From positions 1-12,598 of the forward strand of contig CAYVKW010000030.1 in the NCBI GenBank assembly GCA_964452285.1: DNA of 12,598 bases. Reading direction: 5' to 3'. The notes beneath the pieces were generated by a model. That model saw only the letters and a program-made list of their open reading frames with translations. It did not search any database and had not been told where the DNA came from. This document shows, piece by piece, positions 1 to 6,707 of the stretch; position 1 is the first letter of the stretch, and every line of letters begins with the position of its first letter. This stretch comes from JAUNST01 sp964452285 (GTDB lineage: Bacteria; Patescibacteriota; Microgenomatia; UBA1400; PJMF01). Made by a program: the position numbers and the translations under genes.

Positions 1-13
1 AATCTCTTTTCCC

Positions 14-43
14 TTGATTAAATCTCGTTTTTTGTGGTATAAT
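14..43 (+). promoter_or_regulatory. rplU promoter (extended -10)
   Basis: TTGATT at 14-19 lies 18 bases before a perfect TATAAT at 38-43. A TG one base upstream of the -10 (35-36) makes it an extended -10. Only nine bases separate the -10 from the ATG at 53, so transcription should start at about 50-51 and the mRNA would have almost no leader. No Shine-Dalgarno sequence is present. Confidence 0.75.
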
Positions 44-52
44 ACCAATCTT

Positions 53-361
53 ATGAAATACGCTGTTATCGCCTTACAAGGTAAACAATACAAAGTTAGT
101 GTTGGTGACAAACTCACCGTCGACCTTTTAGATCGTCCTACCGACGAGCAATTTGATGTCGCCGATGTGCTTTTACTCAATGACGAAGGCACAGTCAGTG
201 TCGGTACACCTCTGGTCAAAGCTAAGGTCACTCTCAAAGTTTTAGAGCATGGCAAAGACGCCAAATTGCGCGTTTTTAAATATAAATCCAAAAGCAAATA
301 TCGCAAAACTATTGGTCATCGTCAAAACATTACCAATTTAGAAGTCATCGCTATTGCTTAA
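53..361 (+). CDS. rplU: 50S ribosomal protein L21
   Basis: L21 is a 23S rRNA-binding protein of the large ribosomal subunit. The 102-residue product matches the family in length and pattern. It opens with MKYAVIALQGKQYKV, the usual start of L21 (YAVI..GGKQYKV), and has a basic C-terminal part, VFKYKSKSKYRKTIGHRQ, matching the conserved K.YRRK.GHRQ region that contacts rRNA. An in-frame start 39 bases upstream is possible, but it would add residues that L21 does not have and would lie upstream of the -10 box. The ATG at 53 is therefore chosen. It follows the promoter without a ribosome-binding site. A methyltransferase gene and rpmA follow on the same strand. Confidence 0.96.
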   Translation: MKYAVIALQGKQYKVSVGDKLTVDLLDRPTDEQFDVADVLLLNDEGTVSVGTPLVKAKVTLKVLEHGKDAKLRVFKYKSKSKYRKTIGHRQNITNLEVIAIA

Positions 362-379
362 TTAAGCTAAGTTGAATCT

Positions 380-404
380 TTTTAATTGATCTAATCAATT
401 AAAA
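380..404. repeat. perfect inverted repeat between rplU and the methyltransferase gene
   Basis: An 11-base arm, TTTTAATTGAT (380-390), is separated by CTA from its exact complement ATCAATTAAAA (394-404). No run of T follows on the plus strand, so it is not a canonical intrinsic terminator. It could be a weak attenuator, an RNA-processing hairpin or an operator-like palindrome. A TATTAT at 405-410 just after it might act as a -10 for the downstream gene, but no -35 is evident. Confidence 0.6.
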
Positions 405-438
405 TATTATTAGACGGTAGCACGGAAAGGTGCGTTAT

Positions 439-1602
439 ATGAATAAATATCTTTTTCTTTTGGGTTCGACTCCAGACTTGTCTTTCGCTGAATTGTCAGC
501 GCTGTTTCCAGATAATCTTGCTCGTTTTAGTCGTGAGGCGGCAATTTTGCAGACCAGCGAAAATTTGGCTGCCGACTTTATTGGCCGTTTAGGCGGCACC
601 GTGAAAATTGGCCAAATTTTCGCCACTTTCTCCAAAGACATCGATTCTGCCACTCTTCAACAAACTTTGGTTGAACATTTTTTACAGTCTGGAGAGAAAA
701 AAATTCATTTCGCTATTGGTGAAATTGGCCGAGACCAATTGGAGCGCTTTGATTTAATTTCTCTTAAAGATGCTCTCCAAGATTCTGGATTAAAAGTTCG
801 TTTCGACGATCGTTCTCGATCCGGCGCTTCTGCCGCTCTCTTGCTTCACCGTCAACGTTTGCATGAAGTTCTACTTGTTCAAGGGCAAGAAGAGCTTATT
901 TTAGCTCAGACTCTACAAGTTCAAAATATCGATGATTGGTCGCTGCGCGATCGCCAGAAACCTTATGCCGATCATAAAAAAGGCATGTTACCGCCAAAAT
1001 TGGCTAGAATGATGGTTAATTTAGCTGTCGGCACGCAAAATGTCGAGAATACAACTCTTTATGATCCATTCTGCGGTAGCGGTACTGTCTTATTGGAAGC
1101 CGCTTTTGCGCCTTTTGCTCAACTCATCGCCTCTGATCTTGACGTTCGTGCTGTTTTAGGCGCTAAAGAAAATTTTGCCTGGTGGGAAGAGACTTATTCT
1201 CTTTCTCGTTCAGCTCAGTTTTTTACTAGCGATGTGACTAAAGTCACGTCAGACATGCTTGCCCGCCGTCCTATCAACTTTATTGTCACCGAACCTTTTT
1301 TAGGCAAGCAAACTCCTCGCAGTAGTGAGCTCATTAACATTTTCCGCGGTTTGGAAAAACTTTATTGGGGTGCTTTCCGTCATTGGGCAACCTTGCTTAC
1401 TCCAGGAGCCAATCTCGTAGTAATTTTCCCTCGTGTTCATGCTGACAACGGTCAAATTTTTACCCTCGATACACTTCTTGACAAACTCGCCTCTCTTGGC
1501 TATAATAAGCGCTCTTGCGATCTTTTCTACGCTCGTCCACAAGCTGTGGTCGAACGTGAAATTGTCGTTTTTAACTACGAACCAAAAAAATTTGAAAGGT
1601 AA
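439..1602 (+). CDS. Trm11/TrmG10-family RNA methyltransferase (SAM-dependent)
   Basis: The predicted product is a 387-residue class I SAM-dependent methyltransferase of the Trm11/TrmG10 (COG1041) type. This family makes N2-methylguanosine in tRNA in archaea and eukaryotes; the target here is unknown. The N-terminus (YLFLLGSTPDLSFAELSALF) resembles the family's ferredoxin-like domain. LGGTVKIGQI and a THUMP-like region follow. GMLPPKLARMMVNLA (residues 182-196) precedes motif I, DPFCGSGT (209-216). Motif IV reads TEPF (284-287) instead of the usual (D/N)PPY. The C-terminus RPQAVVEREIVVF also fits. The ATG at 439 is chosen because GGAAAGG (424-430) sits eight bases upstream; the in-frame GTG at 430 overlaps that Shine-Dalgarno sequence. 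The gene ends six bases before rpmA, so the two are probably co-transcribed. Substrate and position are inference. Confidence 0.88.
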   Translation: MNKYLFLLGSTPDLSFAELSALFPDNLARFSREAAILQTSENLAADFIGRLGGTVKIGQIFATFSKDIDSATLQQTLVEHFLQSGEKKIHFAIGEIGRDQLERFDLISLKDALQDSGLKVRFDDRSRSGASAALLLHRQRLHEVLLVQGQEELILAQTLQVQNIDDWSLRDRQKPYADHKKGMLPPKLARMMVNLAVGTQNVENTTLYDPFCGSGTVLLEAAFAPFAQLIASDLDVRAVLGAKENFAWWEETYSLSRSAQFFTSDVTKVTSDMLARRPINFIVTEPFLGKQTPRSSELINIFRGLEKLYWGAFRHWATLLTPGANLVVIFPRVHADNGQIFTLDTLLDKLASLGYNKRSCDLFYARPQAVVEREIVVFNYEPKKFER

Positions 1603-1607
1603 AATAT

Positions 1608-1859
1608 ATGTCACATGTTAAAGCCGGTGGTAGCGTTAATCAACACTCTCAAGGTGCCCGTCACGGCAAACGTCTTGGTTTGAAAAAAGCTGGTGGTCAG
1701 GCAGTGAAGCTTGGTCAAATTATTTTGCGTCAACGTGGTGCCAAGTATAAAACTGGCAAAGGCGTTGGCATGGGTTGTGATCAAACCATTTTTGCCATGA
1801 AAGACGGCGTTGTTCTTTTTACACAGCGTCTTGGCAAAACTGTAGTGAACGTCCAATAG
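1608..1859 (+). CDS. rpmA: 50S ribosomal protein L27
   Basis: L27 is a large-subunit protein whose flexible N-terminus reaches the peptidyl-transferase centre. The 83-residue product has the family pattern: a GGGS-like start (SHVKAGGSVNQH), then KRLGLKKAGGQAVKLGQIILRQRG, the loop TGKGVGMGCDQTIFAMKDG and a basic end. It begins directly with the mature-type N-terminus, so there is no cleavable extension like that removed by the Prp protease in Firmicutes; no prp gene lies next to it either. GAAAGG at 1594-1599, inside the end of the methyltransferase gene, gives an eight-base spacing to ATG. This suggests translational coupling. Confidence 0.96.
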   Translation: MSHVKAGGSVNQHSQGARHGKRLGLKKAGGQAVKLGQIILRQRGAKYKTGKGVGMGCDQTIFAMKDGVVLFTQRLGKTVVNVQ

Positions 1860-1904
1860 TTTTCAGGGTAATCATTTTTCGTCTTTTTTACATTGTATTT
1901 GCGG

Positions 1905-1910
1905 TATAAT
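1905..1910 (+). promoter_or_regulatory. -10 box of the 549-residue membrane protein gene
   Basis: A perfect TATAAT lies eight bases before the ATG at 1919. Transcription would start at about 1917-1918, giving an essentially leaderless mRNA. No convincing -35 and no Shine-Dalgarno sequence are visible. Confidence 0.65.
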
Positions 1911-1918
1911 AGTCGAAT

Positions 1919-3568
1919 ATGGTGCTTAGCTCCTATTTGAAACAATATCTGCGTGATTATCAAAAAGCTTACGACTATCAACATCAGCCTATTATCAGCA
2001 GTTTTGAAATTGATGATCTTGCTTTAAGCGTCGGTAAATTCTACGAAAAAATTCGCAAAGTTGTTGATTGGAAAGAGGAAAACGCGCTCCGTCGTGGTGC
2101 TATCACTCGCGGTCTCAAGCGCAATCTTGTTAGTCAATTTTACGGTCTTAGCAAAGAATACACTAAAGCTCAAAATGCTAAAATTGCTCAAGCCTTAGTT
2201 TTTGAGCTCATGCGTTCTGGCTATTTTAACAATGAACTTATTAATACCGCTAAAGTAGAAATGGTTGCCGACATTGTTTTTAAATATGCGGCAATTCTGC
2301 AAGAAATAAATAATCAAAAATCTCAGAGCGCTTCTCGCAAAGACGCCAAAGAAAAAATTAAGTTTCAAACCTGGATTTTGCAAATTGCCTCTTGTGAATT
2401 GGAATCTTGTTTAGCGCCTAATTACCGCATGCAAGCGCTTGCCGACTTCATGATCACGGTTATGCGTCAGCGTATTAAACTTATCCCTAAAGACTTCATT
2501 GATCCCGTTTTACAAGAAAAGTACATCCTTATCTCTTGCTGGCGCGCCCTTTTTGAGGCCGACGACTATTTAGTTGCTTACAAGCTAATGGTCCAGCAAT
2601 ATCCTCAATTGCTTAAAAGTGAAACTCTGAATCAAACTAATTCCGCCGATGCTTTTTTTCAAGCCAAACTCACTCTTTATCAGGAATTAAGCGCCAAAGA
2701 AGCTCGCCCGTTCTTGCGTTTGGCCAACAAATATGACGCAGCTTTCCGCTTGATCGGCGACATTAACAAAAAAATCGATTACAGCCGCGTCGAAGATGGT
2801 GAAAAAGCTTGGTCAGATGAAGCTGCAATTAAGAAATCTTTTCAAACAATTTATGATTCTCGTTACAAGAGTCTCAAAAAACGCTTGCTTCGAACTTCTC
2901 TCTGGACTACTCTTTCTATTCTTGCTGCAAATGCTTTTTCCGTGGCCGCCATTGAAGGACCGCTCGCTGCGCTCGCAGGTCTTGATTTTACTTGGTTTTC
3001 TATTGCCATGGACATTCTGATTCCTAGCATCGCTATGTTTTTCCTAGTTATTGTGATTCGACCGCCAGTTCCAGAAAACAAAGATCTTGTTTGGCAAGAA
3101 ATAGACAAAACTGTTTTCGCTCAAACCAAAGAAGATACTTACGAAATTCGCCAGCGCGGAAAAATTATTAATAAGACCCTTCAGGGATTTTTCTATATTT
3201 CTACTTTTATCGCTGGCGCTATCGGTCTTTTTGCTATGTACAAAGCCTTTGAGATTTCTGGATTGCCTTGGACTTCCATTTATCTTAATGTTGTTTATTT
3301 GACTATGGTTCTTTTCGCCTCTCTCAATATTCGTCATAAAGCTACTGAATTAACCGTTTACGAAAAGAGTAGTTTTTTTGACTTTATCCTTGATATTTTT
3401 TCCATTCCTCTCGCTCGTATCGGGCAATGGTTTTCCAAGAAATGGAAAGAATACAATATTTTTTCTGTCTTTTTCAGTTTGCTAGTCGACGCGCCTCTCT
3501 CGCTTTTTATCAGCTTTATCGAAGATTGGCGTGATTTTCTTAAAGAAAAAAAATCCGAGATCCGCTAA
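1919..3568 (+). CDS. uncharacterised polytopic membrane protein with long cytoplasmic-type N-terminus
   Basis: I do not recognise a named family. The 549-residue product has a soluble, largely helical N-terminal part (about 1-320), rich in charged residues, including KVVDWKEENALRRGAITRGLKRN and later SCWRALFEADDYLVAYKLM. Four likely membrane segments follow, at about 328-348, 358-380, 420-442 and 450-470. An amphipathic, aromatic-rich tail (485-535) ends in a charged FIEDWRDFLKEKKSEIR. There is no signal peptide, so the N-terminus is probably cytoplasmic. The ATG is set by the TATAAT box eight bases upstream. It has its own promoter after rpmA and converges on the sec block 46 bases from the next stop. 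Proteins of this layout may be common in CPR genomes, but I cannot assign a function. Confidence 0.85.
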   Translation: MVLSSYLKQYLRDYQKAYDYQHQPIISSFEIDDLALSVGKFYEKIRKVVDWKEENALRRGAITRGLKRNLVSQFYGLSKEYTKAQNAKIAQALVFELMRSGYFNNELINTAKVEMVADIVFKYAAILQEINNQKSQSASRKDAKEKIKFQTWILQIASCELESCLAPNYRMQALADFMITVMRQRIKLIPKDFIDPVLQEKYILISCWRALFEADDYLVAYKLMVQQYPQLLKSETLNQTNSADAFFQAKLTLYQELSAKEARPFLRLANKYDAAFRLIGDINKKIDYSRVEDGEKAWSDEAAIKKSFQTIYDSRYKSLKKRLLRTSLWTTLSILAANAFSVAAIEGPLAALAGLDFTWFSIAMDILIPSIAMFFLVIVIRPPVPENKDLVWQEIDKTVFAQTKEDTYEIRQRGKIINKTLQGFFYISTFIAGAIGLFAMYKAFEISGLPWTSIYLNVVYLTMVLFASLNIRHKATELTVYEKSSFFDFILDIFSIPLARIGQWFSKKWKEYNIFSVFFSLLVDAPLSLFISFIEDWRDFLKEKKSEIR

Positions 3569-3614
3569 TTGTCCAATTTCTCTTTTTTTTCAGACTATTT
3601 AGTTTTCGATGAAA

Positions 3615-3797
3615 TTAAATGGCTAAATTTACTTCGCTGCTTGCTTCTGGTGTATATTCCAAGTTTTCCAAAACATTTTCGCTTTGGTCACTTTTTGCCA
3701 GTGGTGAACAATCAGAAATTAAATAAATTAAAAAAGCAAATATTATTACCGCTACTAGCATACTCATGTAAATCCAACGTTTTTCTTCTTTTGTCAT
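3615..3797 (-). CDS. small single-pass membrane protein downstream of secF
   Basis: This is a 60-residue product of unknown function. A short charged start (MTKEEKRW) precedes one strongly hydrophobic segment (IYMSMLVAVIIFAFLIYLI, about residues 9-27). An acidic, polar tail of about 30 residues follows, with one cysteine just after the helix. The ATG lies two bases after the secF stop codon, so the gene is probably the last member of a secD-secF operon and translationally coupled to it. The hydrophobic helix, in-register spacing and absence of a competing gene argue that it is real. It could be an accessory subunit of the Sec machinery, but that rests on position only. It is not recognisably YajC or SecE. 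Confidence 0.62.
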   Translation of the reverse strand: MTKEEKRWIYMSMLVAVIIFAFLIYLISDCSPLAKSDQSENVLENLEYTPEASSEVNLAI

Positions 3798-3799
3798 AT

Positions 3800-4702
3800 T
3801 TATTTTTTCTTCACTTGCTTATTTTTTATGTATAAATGCTTGTAATCATCAAATAATAATAGTAGCGGTACTGACACAAATGGAGACGAATAAGTGCCAA
3901 AAATGACACCTAAAAGCAAAGCTAAAGCGAAATAACGCAGAGTTACTCCACCCAAAAGCAATAATGCTGCCAGCATAAATACCACCGTTAGAGAGTTATT
4001 CAACGAACGGGAAAAAGTGGCTGTCACCGCCGCTTCGCATATCTGTACCAAACTCGCTTGCGGGAAACGTTGTTTCAATTCTCTAATCCGATCATAAATT
4101 ACCACTGTATCATGTACTGAAAAAGAAATCGTCGTTAGAAGCGCGGTCACAAATAAAGTGTCCACTTCTATATCTAAATATGCTCCCAAGAGACAAAAAA
4201 TTCCACTAATAATTAATGTGTCATGTACTACTCCTAAAAACGCTGCCGCACCAAAAGATACTTCCTTAAACCTAGCTCGCAAATAAATCACTAGAAAAAT
4301 ACAAGCCAAAGCAATGGCTACCATTGTTTTTTCAATTAATTCGCTGCCCAAAGTTGCCCCCACTGAATCGTAACTAATCACTTCTATTGTTGTTATTTCA
4401 TTTATTTTGGTTATAAAGCTCTCTTTTTGTTCATTGTTCAATGTTGCCAAACGTATCATTACTTGACCATCTTCACTTCTTTTAACACTGTTTATCTGAA
4501 AATCAGCATCTGTCTTTGAACGGATTATGTCTTCAGTTAGTAAAGCGCTTTCACTCGCTTCTGTCGCTGCCACTGTTATCAACGTGCCACCTGTGAAATC
4601 AATACCAGGACGCAAGCCAAACATAATCCAGGCCATAATCGCTGGCACCAAAAATATCGCCGAAATAAAAAAGTACCGCCAGTAATTTTTATAGAATTTC
4701 AT
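3800..4702 (-). CDS. secF: protein translocase subunit SecF
   Basis: SecF works with SecD as an RND-type, ion-driven motor that helps pull exported proteins across the membrane after SecYEG/SecA. The 300-residue product has a first membrane helix, then GIDFTGG (D35-G39), a short periplasmic P4-like domain, and five C-terminal helices. The conserved helix pair reads SVHDTVVIYDRIRE (H197, D198, D204, R205), where most SecF proteins have an INDTVV pattern. TFSRSLNNSLT and GTYSSPF also match. The ATG at 4702 follows the secD stop by two bases. An in-frame TTG 27 bases upstream, inside secD, would add a basic stretch without family support. Translation is probably coupled to secD. Confidence 0.95.
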   Translation of the reverse strand: MKFYKNYWRYFFISAIFLVPAIMAWIMFGLRPGIDFTGGTLITVAATEASESALLTEDIIRSKTDADFQINSVKRSEDGQVMIRLATLNNEQKESFITKINEITTIEVISYDSVGATLGSELIEKTMVAIALACIFLVIYLRARFKEVSFGAAAFLGVVHDTLIISGIFCLLGAYLDIEVDTLFVTALLTTISFSVHDTVVIYDRIRELKQRFPQASLVQICEAAVTATFSRSLNNSLTVVFMLAALLLLGGVTLRYFALALLLGVIFGTYSSPFVSVPLLLLFDDYKHLYIKNKQVKKK

Positions 4703-4704
4703 TT

Positions 4705-6105
4705 TTACTTTTCTTTCTCTCTTAACCAAATTCTGAGCAATGTTCTGCTCACAAAAATACTAGTAAAAAGACCGGTTATCACCCCCAAAAGTAAAGTAAT
4801 GCCAAAACCTCTAATCATTCCGCTACTGTTTAGAAAACTAAAATTAAGCGGATTTATTAAGATAATCGCAATTGCAATCGTGATTGTATTGGCATCGCGA
4901 ATACTGTCCCAAGCTCGCCCGAAAGCCAATTCTCGGGCTCGCCCCAAAGATTTGCCCAAAAGCCTTTCTTCCTTAAAGCGCGAAAAGACTAAAATATTGG
5001 CATCTACTGCCATTCCAATTGACAATAGCAGTGCCGCTAAACCAGGTAAAGTCAGAGTAATCCCCAATATTTTATACAAGGCGATAATTAGCACAGCGTA
5101 AATTGCTAAACCAATGTCGGCAATGATGCCGTTTTTCCCATAATTCAAAATCATAAATAGACAGACTAATCCCAAGCCAACTACACCAGCAAAAATACTT
5201 TTATTCACACTGTCTGCTCCCAAACTCGCTTCCACTTGTTTTTGTTGTAAAATCGTCAGCGGTACCGGCAAAGCTCCAGAATTGAGCTGAATTGCTAATT
5301 GTCGACTTGACTCGCTGGTAAATTGTCCACTAATTATCGCCTGACCATCAACAATTGCACTTTCGATACTTGGAGCCGTCACTGGCGAGTCATCAATAAA
5401 GATACCTAGGATATCACCAATATTGTCTTTAGTAATTTGAGCAAAAATTTCTCTTCCTTCGGGCGTGAATTCCAAAGCAATTACTGGCTGCCCAGTTTGT
5501 TGATTATAAGTCGCTGTGGCTTTCTTTAACATCGCCCCAGTTAATTCTGTTTTTGTAAAAGAATCCAAATAAGCTATATACCAATTAAAAAATCCTGCTT
5601 CATCAGTGGCTTCATTTTGTAAAGCGTTTATTTCTGCGCCAGCGCTTGCTTCTTGTAAACGAAAATCCATCATCGCTGTCGTACCGATGACCGATAATGC
5701 TTGGTCTACATTATCTACTCCTGGCATTTCTACGATAATTCTATAGTCATCGCCATTAATTGCTGTTTGAATCGTTGGCTCATTAACACCATAAGCATCG
5801 ACTCGATTTCGCACCACCTCCACTGCTGCCGCCAAAGCGTCCAGTCTATCTTCTTCCGCAATCTCAGTCATGTCAGCTTGTAAAATTAATTGAATGCCGC
5901 CAGCAATATCCAAACCCTTTTTTAAAGGTAAATCTAAATTATATGTTTTTCCGAATATGGTTGGTTGCAAAATTGTTTTATCAAAATTAATAGTTTGCCC
6001 GTTTATTTGCCATTGCCATTGACTAGGTAAGGCAATAAAACTTGCTATGACTAACAAGCCCAAAATCCAAATAAAACTCCGCACCAATTTACTTTTTTGC
6101 AACAT
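4705..6105 (-). CDS. secD: protein translocase subunit SecD
   Basis: SecD is the larger subunit of the SecDF export motor. The 466-residue product has an N-terminal membrane helix (about 8-28), then GLDIAGGIQL (family LGLDLQGG). The periplasmic P1 domain contains VEVVRNRVDAYGVNEPTIQ and EMPGVDNVDQAL. LNSGALPVPL marks the approach to the membrane domain, which holds GMAVDANILVFSRFKEE with D368 at the position of the aspartate implicated in ion coupling. The ATG at 6105 is chosen because an extended -10 box ends 12 bases upstream. The longer frame starts at a GTG inside the terminator stem, upstream of the promoter. There is no Shine-Dalgarno sequence. secF follows after two bases. Confidence 0.95.
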   Translation of the reverse strand: MLQKSKLVRSFIWILGLLVIASFIALPSQWQWQINGQTINFDKTILQPTIFGKTYNLDLPLKKGLDIAGGIQLILQADMTEIAEEDRLDALAAAVEVVRNRVDAYGVNEPTIQTAINGDDYRIIVEMPGVDNVDQALSVIGTTAMMDFRLQEASAGAEINALQNEATDEAGFFNWYIAYLDSFTKTELTGAMLKKATATYNQQTGQPVIALEFTPEGREIFAQITKDNIGDILGIFIDDSPVTAPSIESAIVDGQAIISGQFTSESSRQLAIQLNSGALPVPLTILQQKQVEASLGADSVNKSIFAGVVGLGLVCLFMILNYGKNGIIADIGLAIYAVLIIALYKILGITLTLPGLAALLLSIGMAVDANILVFSRFKEERLLGKSLGRARELAFGRAWDSIRDANTITIAIAIILINPLNFSFLNSSGMIRGFGITLLLGVITGLFTSIFVSRTLLRIWLREKEK

Positions 6106-6117
6106 AAGACACTGCAA

Positions 6118-6126
6118 ATTATAACA
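6118..6126 (-). promoter_or_regulatory. secDF promoter, extended -10
   Basis: Read on the minus strand, TGTTATAAT (6126-6118) is a perfect -10 with a TG extension. The ATG of secD follows 12 bases after it, leaving a leader of about six bases. The -35 position (about 6141-6146) falls in the loop and 5' edge of the upstream hairpin and is not a good match, so the extended -10 probably carries most of the recognition. Confidence 0.7.
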
Positions 6127-6128
6127 CA

Positions 6129-6155
6129 AAAACCTCACTCTAAGAGTGAGGTTTT
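6129..6155 (-). terminator. intrinsic terminator after the YtxH gene, possibly bidirectional
   Basis: A perfect 12-base stem (6129-6140 with 6144-6155) encloses a three-base loop. The core pairs CCTCACTC with GAGTGAGG. On the minus strand the stem runs into TTTTT, which ends the YtxH transcript. On the plus strand, T-rich sequence also follows (6159-6170), but no plus-strand gene needs it. The hairpin directly abuts the secD promoter. Confidence 0.85.
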
Positions 6156-6195
6156 GGCATTTTTTTATTTTTCTTTTAACTAATTTGCGCTCATT

Positions 6196-6633
6196 TTAGT
6201 CCATCATCTGGCTAAATTTTTTCCATTCTCCAGACAAGTAACGCTTCATTTTTGTTAAATCGGTATTATCGTACTTTTTATTTCCTTGTAGTTTTTCCAT
6301 GATACTGTCCACCATTTCTTGATAGTGCGCCTTATCAATTTTATCCACGCTTTTTTCCAAAGTTTTAATTTGTGTGTTCCAGAGATTACGAGCATCATTA
6401 AACAAAGAAGTGGTAATTGCATTCACTTCACCAAAAATCTCCTCCACTTTGTCCTCCAAAGCCGATCTTTCTTCTTCAATCTGATCGATAATTTCATCAT
6501 ACCTTTTTTTCGCCATTTTCCGATTTTCTTCACCAGATCGCGGTGATAAAAAGAACATCGCTGTTGCGCCAGCCGTTGCTCCGACTATTAAACCTGTTAG
6601 GGTCGCCCAAAATCTGCCGCTGCCTTCATTCAT
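6196..6633 (-). CDS. YtxH-domain membrane protein
   Basis: The product has 145 residues. After a short N-terminus, a glycine/alanine-rich helix (about 11-30, LTGLIVGATAGATAMFFLSP) leads into RSGEENRKMAKKR. This is the typical YtxH arrangement of a small membrane helix followed by a P.SG.E.R motif. The rest is highly charged and probably coiled-coil (about 40-110), so a membrane-anchored helical protein is expected. Family members are linked to envelope or general stress in Firmicutes; the biochemical role is unknown. GAAAGG on the minus strand (6644-6639) lies five bases from the ATG. The gene is single, with its own promoter and terminator. Confidence 0.85.
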   Translation of the reverse strand: MNEGSGRFWATLTGLIVGATAGATAMFFLSPRSGEENRKMAKKRYDEIIDQIEEERSALEDKVEEIFGEVNAITTSLFNDARNLWNTQIKTLEKSVDKIDKAHYQEMVDSIMEKLQGNKKYDNTDLTKMKRYLSGEWKKFSQMMD

Positions 6634-6651
6634 AATTTCCTTTCTTTTTAC

Positions 6652-6680
6652 TTGAAACTTTTTGTTTCTTATGCTATGAT
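6652..6680 (+). promoter_or_regulatory. promoter of the baseplate-J-like/sortase/ruvX operon
   Basis: TTGAAA (6652-6657) is separated by 17 bases from TATGAT (6675-6680), with TG at 6672-6673 extending the -10. Transcription should start near 6687. AAAGG (6692-6696) then precedes the ATG at 6708 by 11 bases. Confidence 0.75.
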
Positions 6681-6707
6681 TATGTCATTATAAAGGTAAA
6701 AAGTCAA
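6679..6707 (-). promoter_or_regulatory. YtxH gene promoter, overlapping the divergent promoter
   Basis: On the minus strand, TTGACT (6707-6702) is 17 bases from CATAAT (6684-6679). The predicted start is near 6672, giving a leader of about 39 bases with a GAAAGG Shine-Dalgarno sequence. Its -10 shares bases 6679-6680 with the -10 of the plus-strand promoter. A second TATAAT (6692-6687, minus) lies upstream without a -35. Confidence 0.55.

Noticed and set aside
430..438. GTG start three codons upstream for the methyltransferase
   Set aside because: It overlaps the GGAAAGG Shine-Dalgarno sequence that fits the ATG at 439.
1300..1614. Minus-strand open frame of 104 codons
   Set aside because: It is antisense to the conserved C-terminal half of the methyltransferase, with no start signals.
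2960..2976. Short GC-rich direct repeat CGCTCGCTGCGCTCGC
   Set aside because: It encodes Leu-Ala repeats within the membrane-proximal coding region and has no counterpart elsewhere in the window.
3546..3590. Possible terminator at the convergent junction (A tract, GAGA/TCTC, then eight T)
   Set aside because: The paired core is only four bases with a bulge, so it is too weak to call although termination here would make sense.
3569..3835. Plus-strand open frame of 88 codons over the sec block end
   Set aside because: It has no Shine-Dalgarno sequence, low-complexity L/F-rich composition and lies opposite secF and the small coupled gene.
4703..4729. TTG start extending SecF by nine residues into secD
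   Set aside because: The added residues are a basic stretch translated from the secD end; the ATG two bases after the secD stop fits the family.
6106..6138. GTG start extending SecD by 11 residues
   Set aside because: It lies inside the terminator hairpin and upstream of the secD -10 box, so it would not be in the mRNA.
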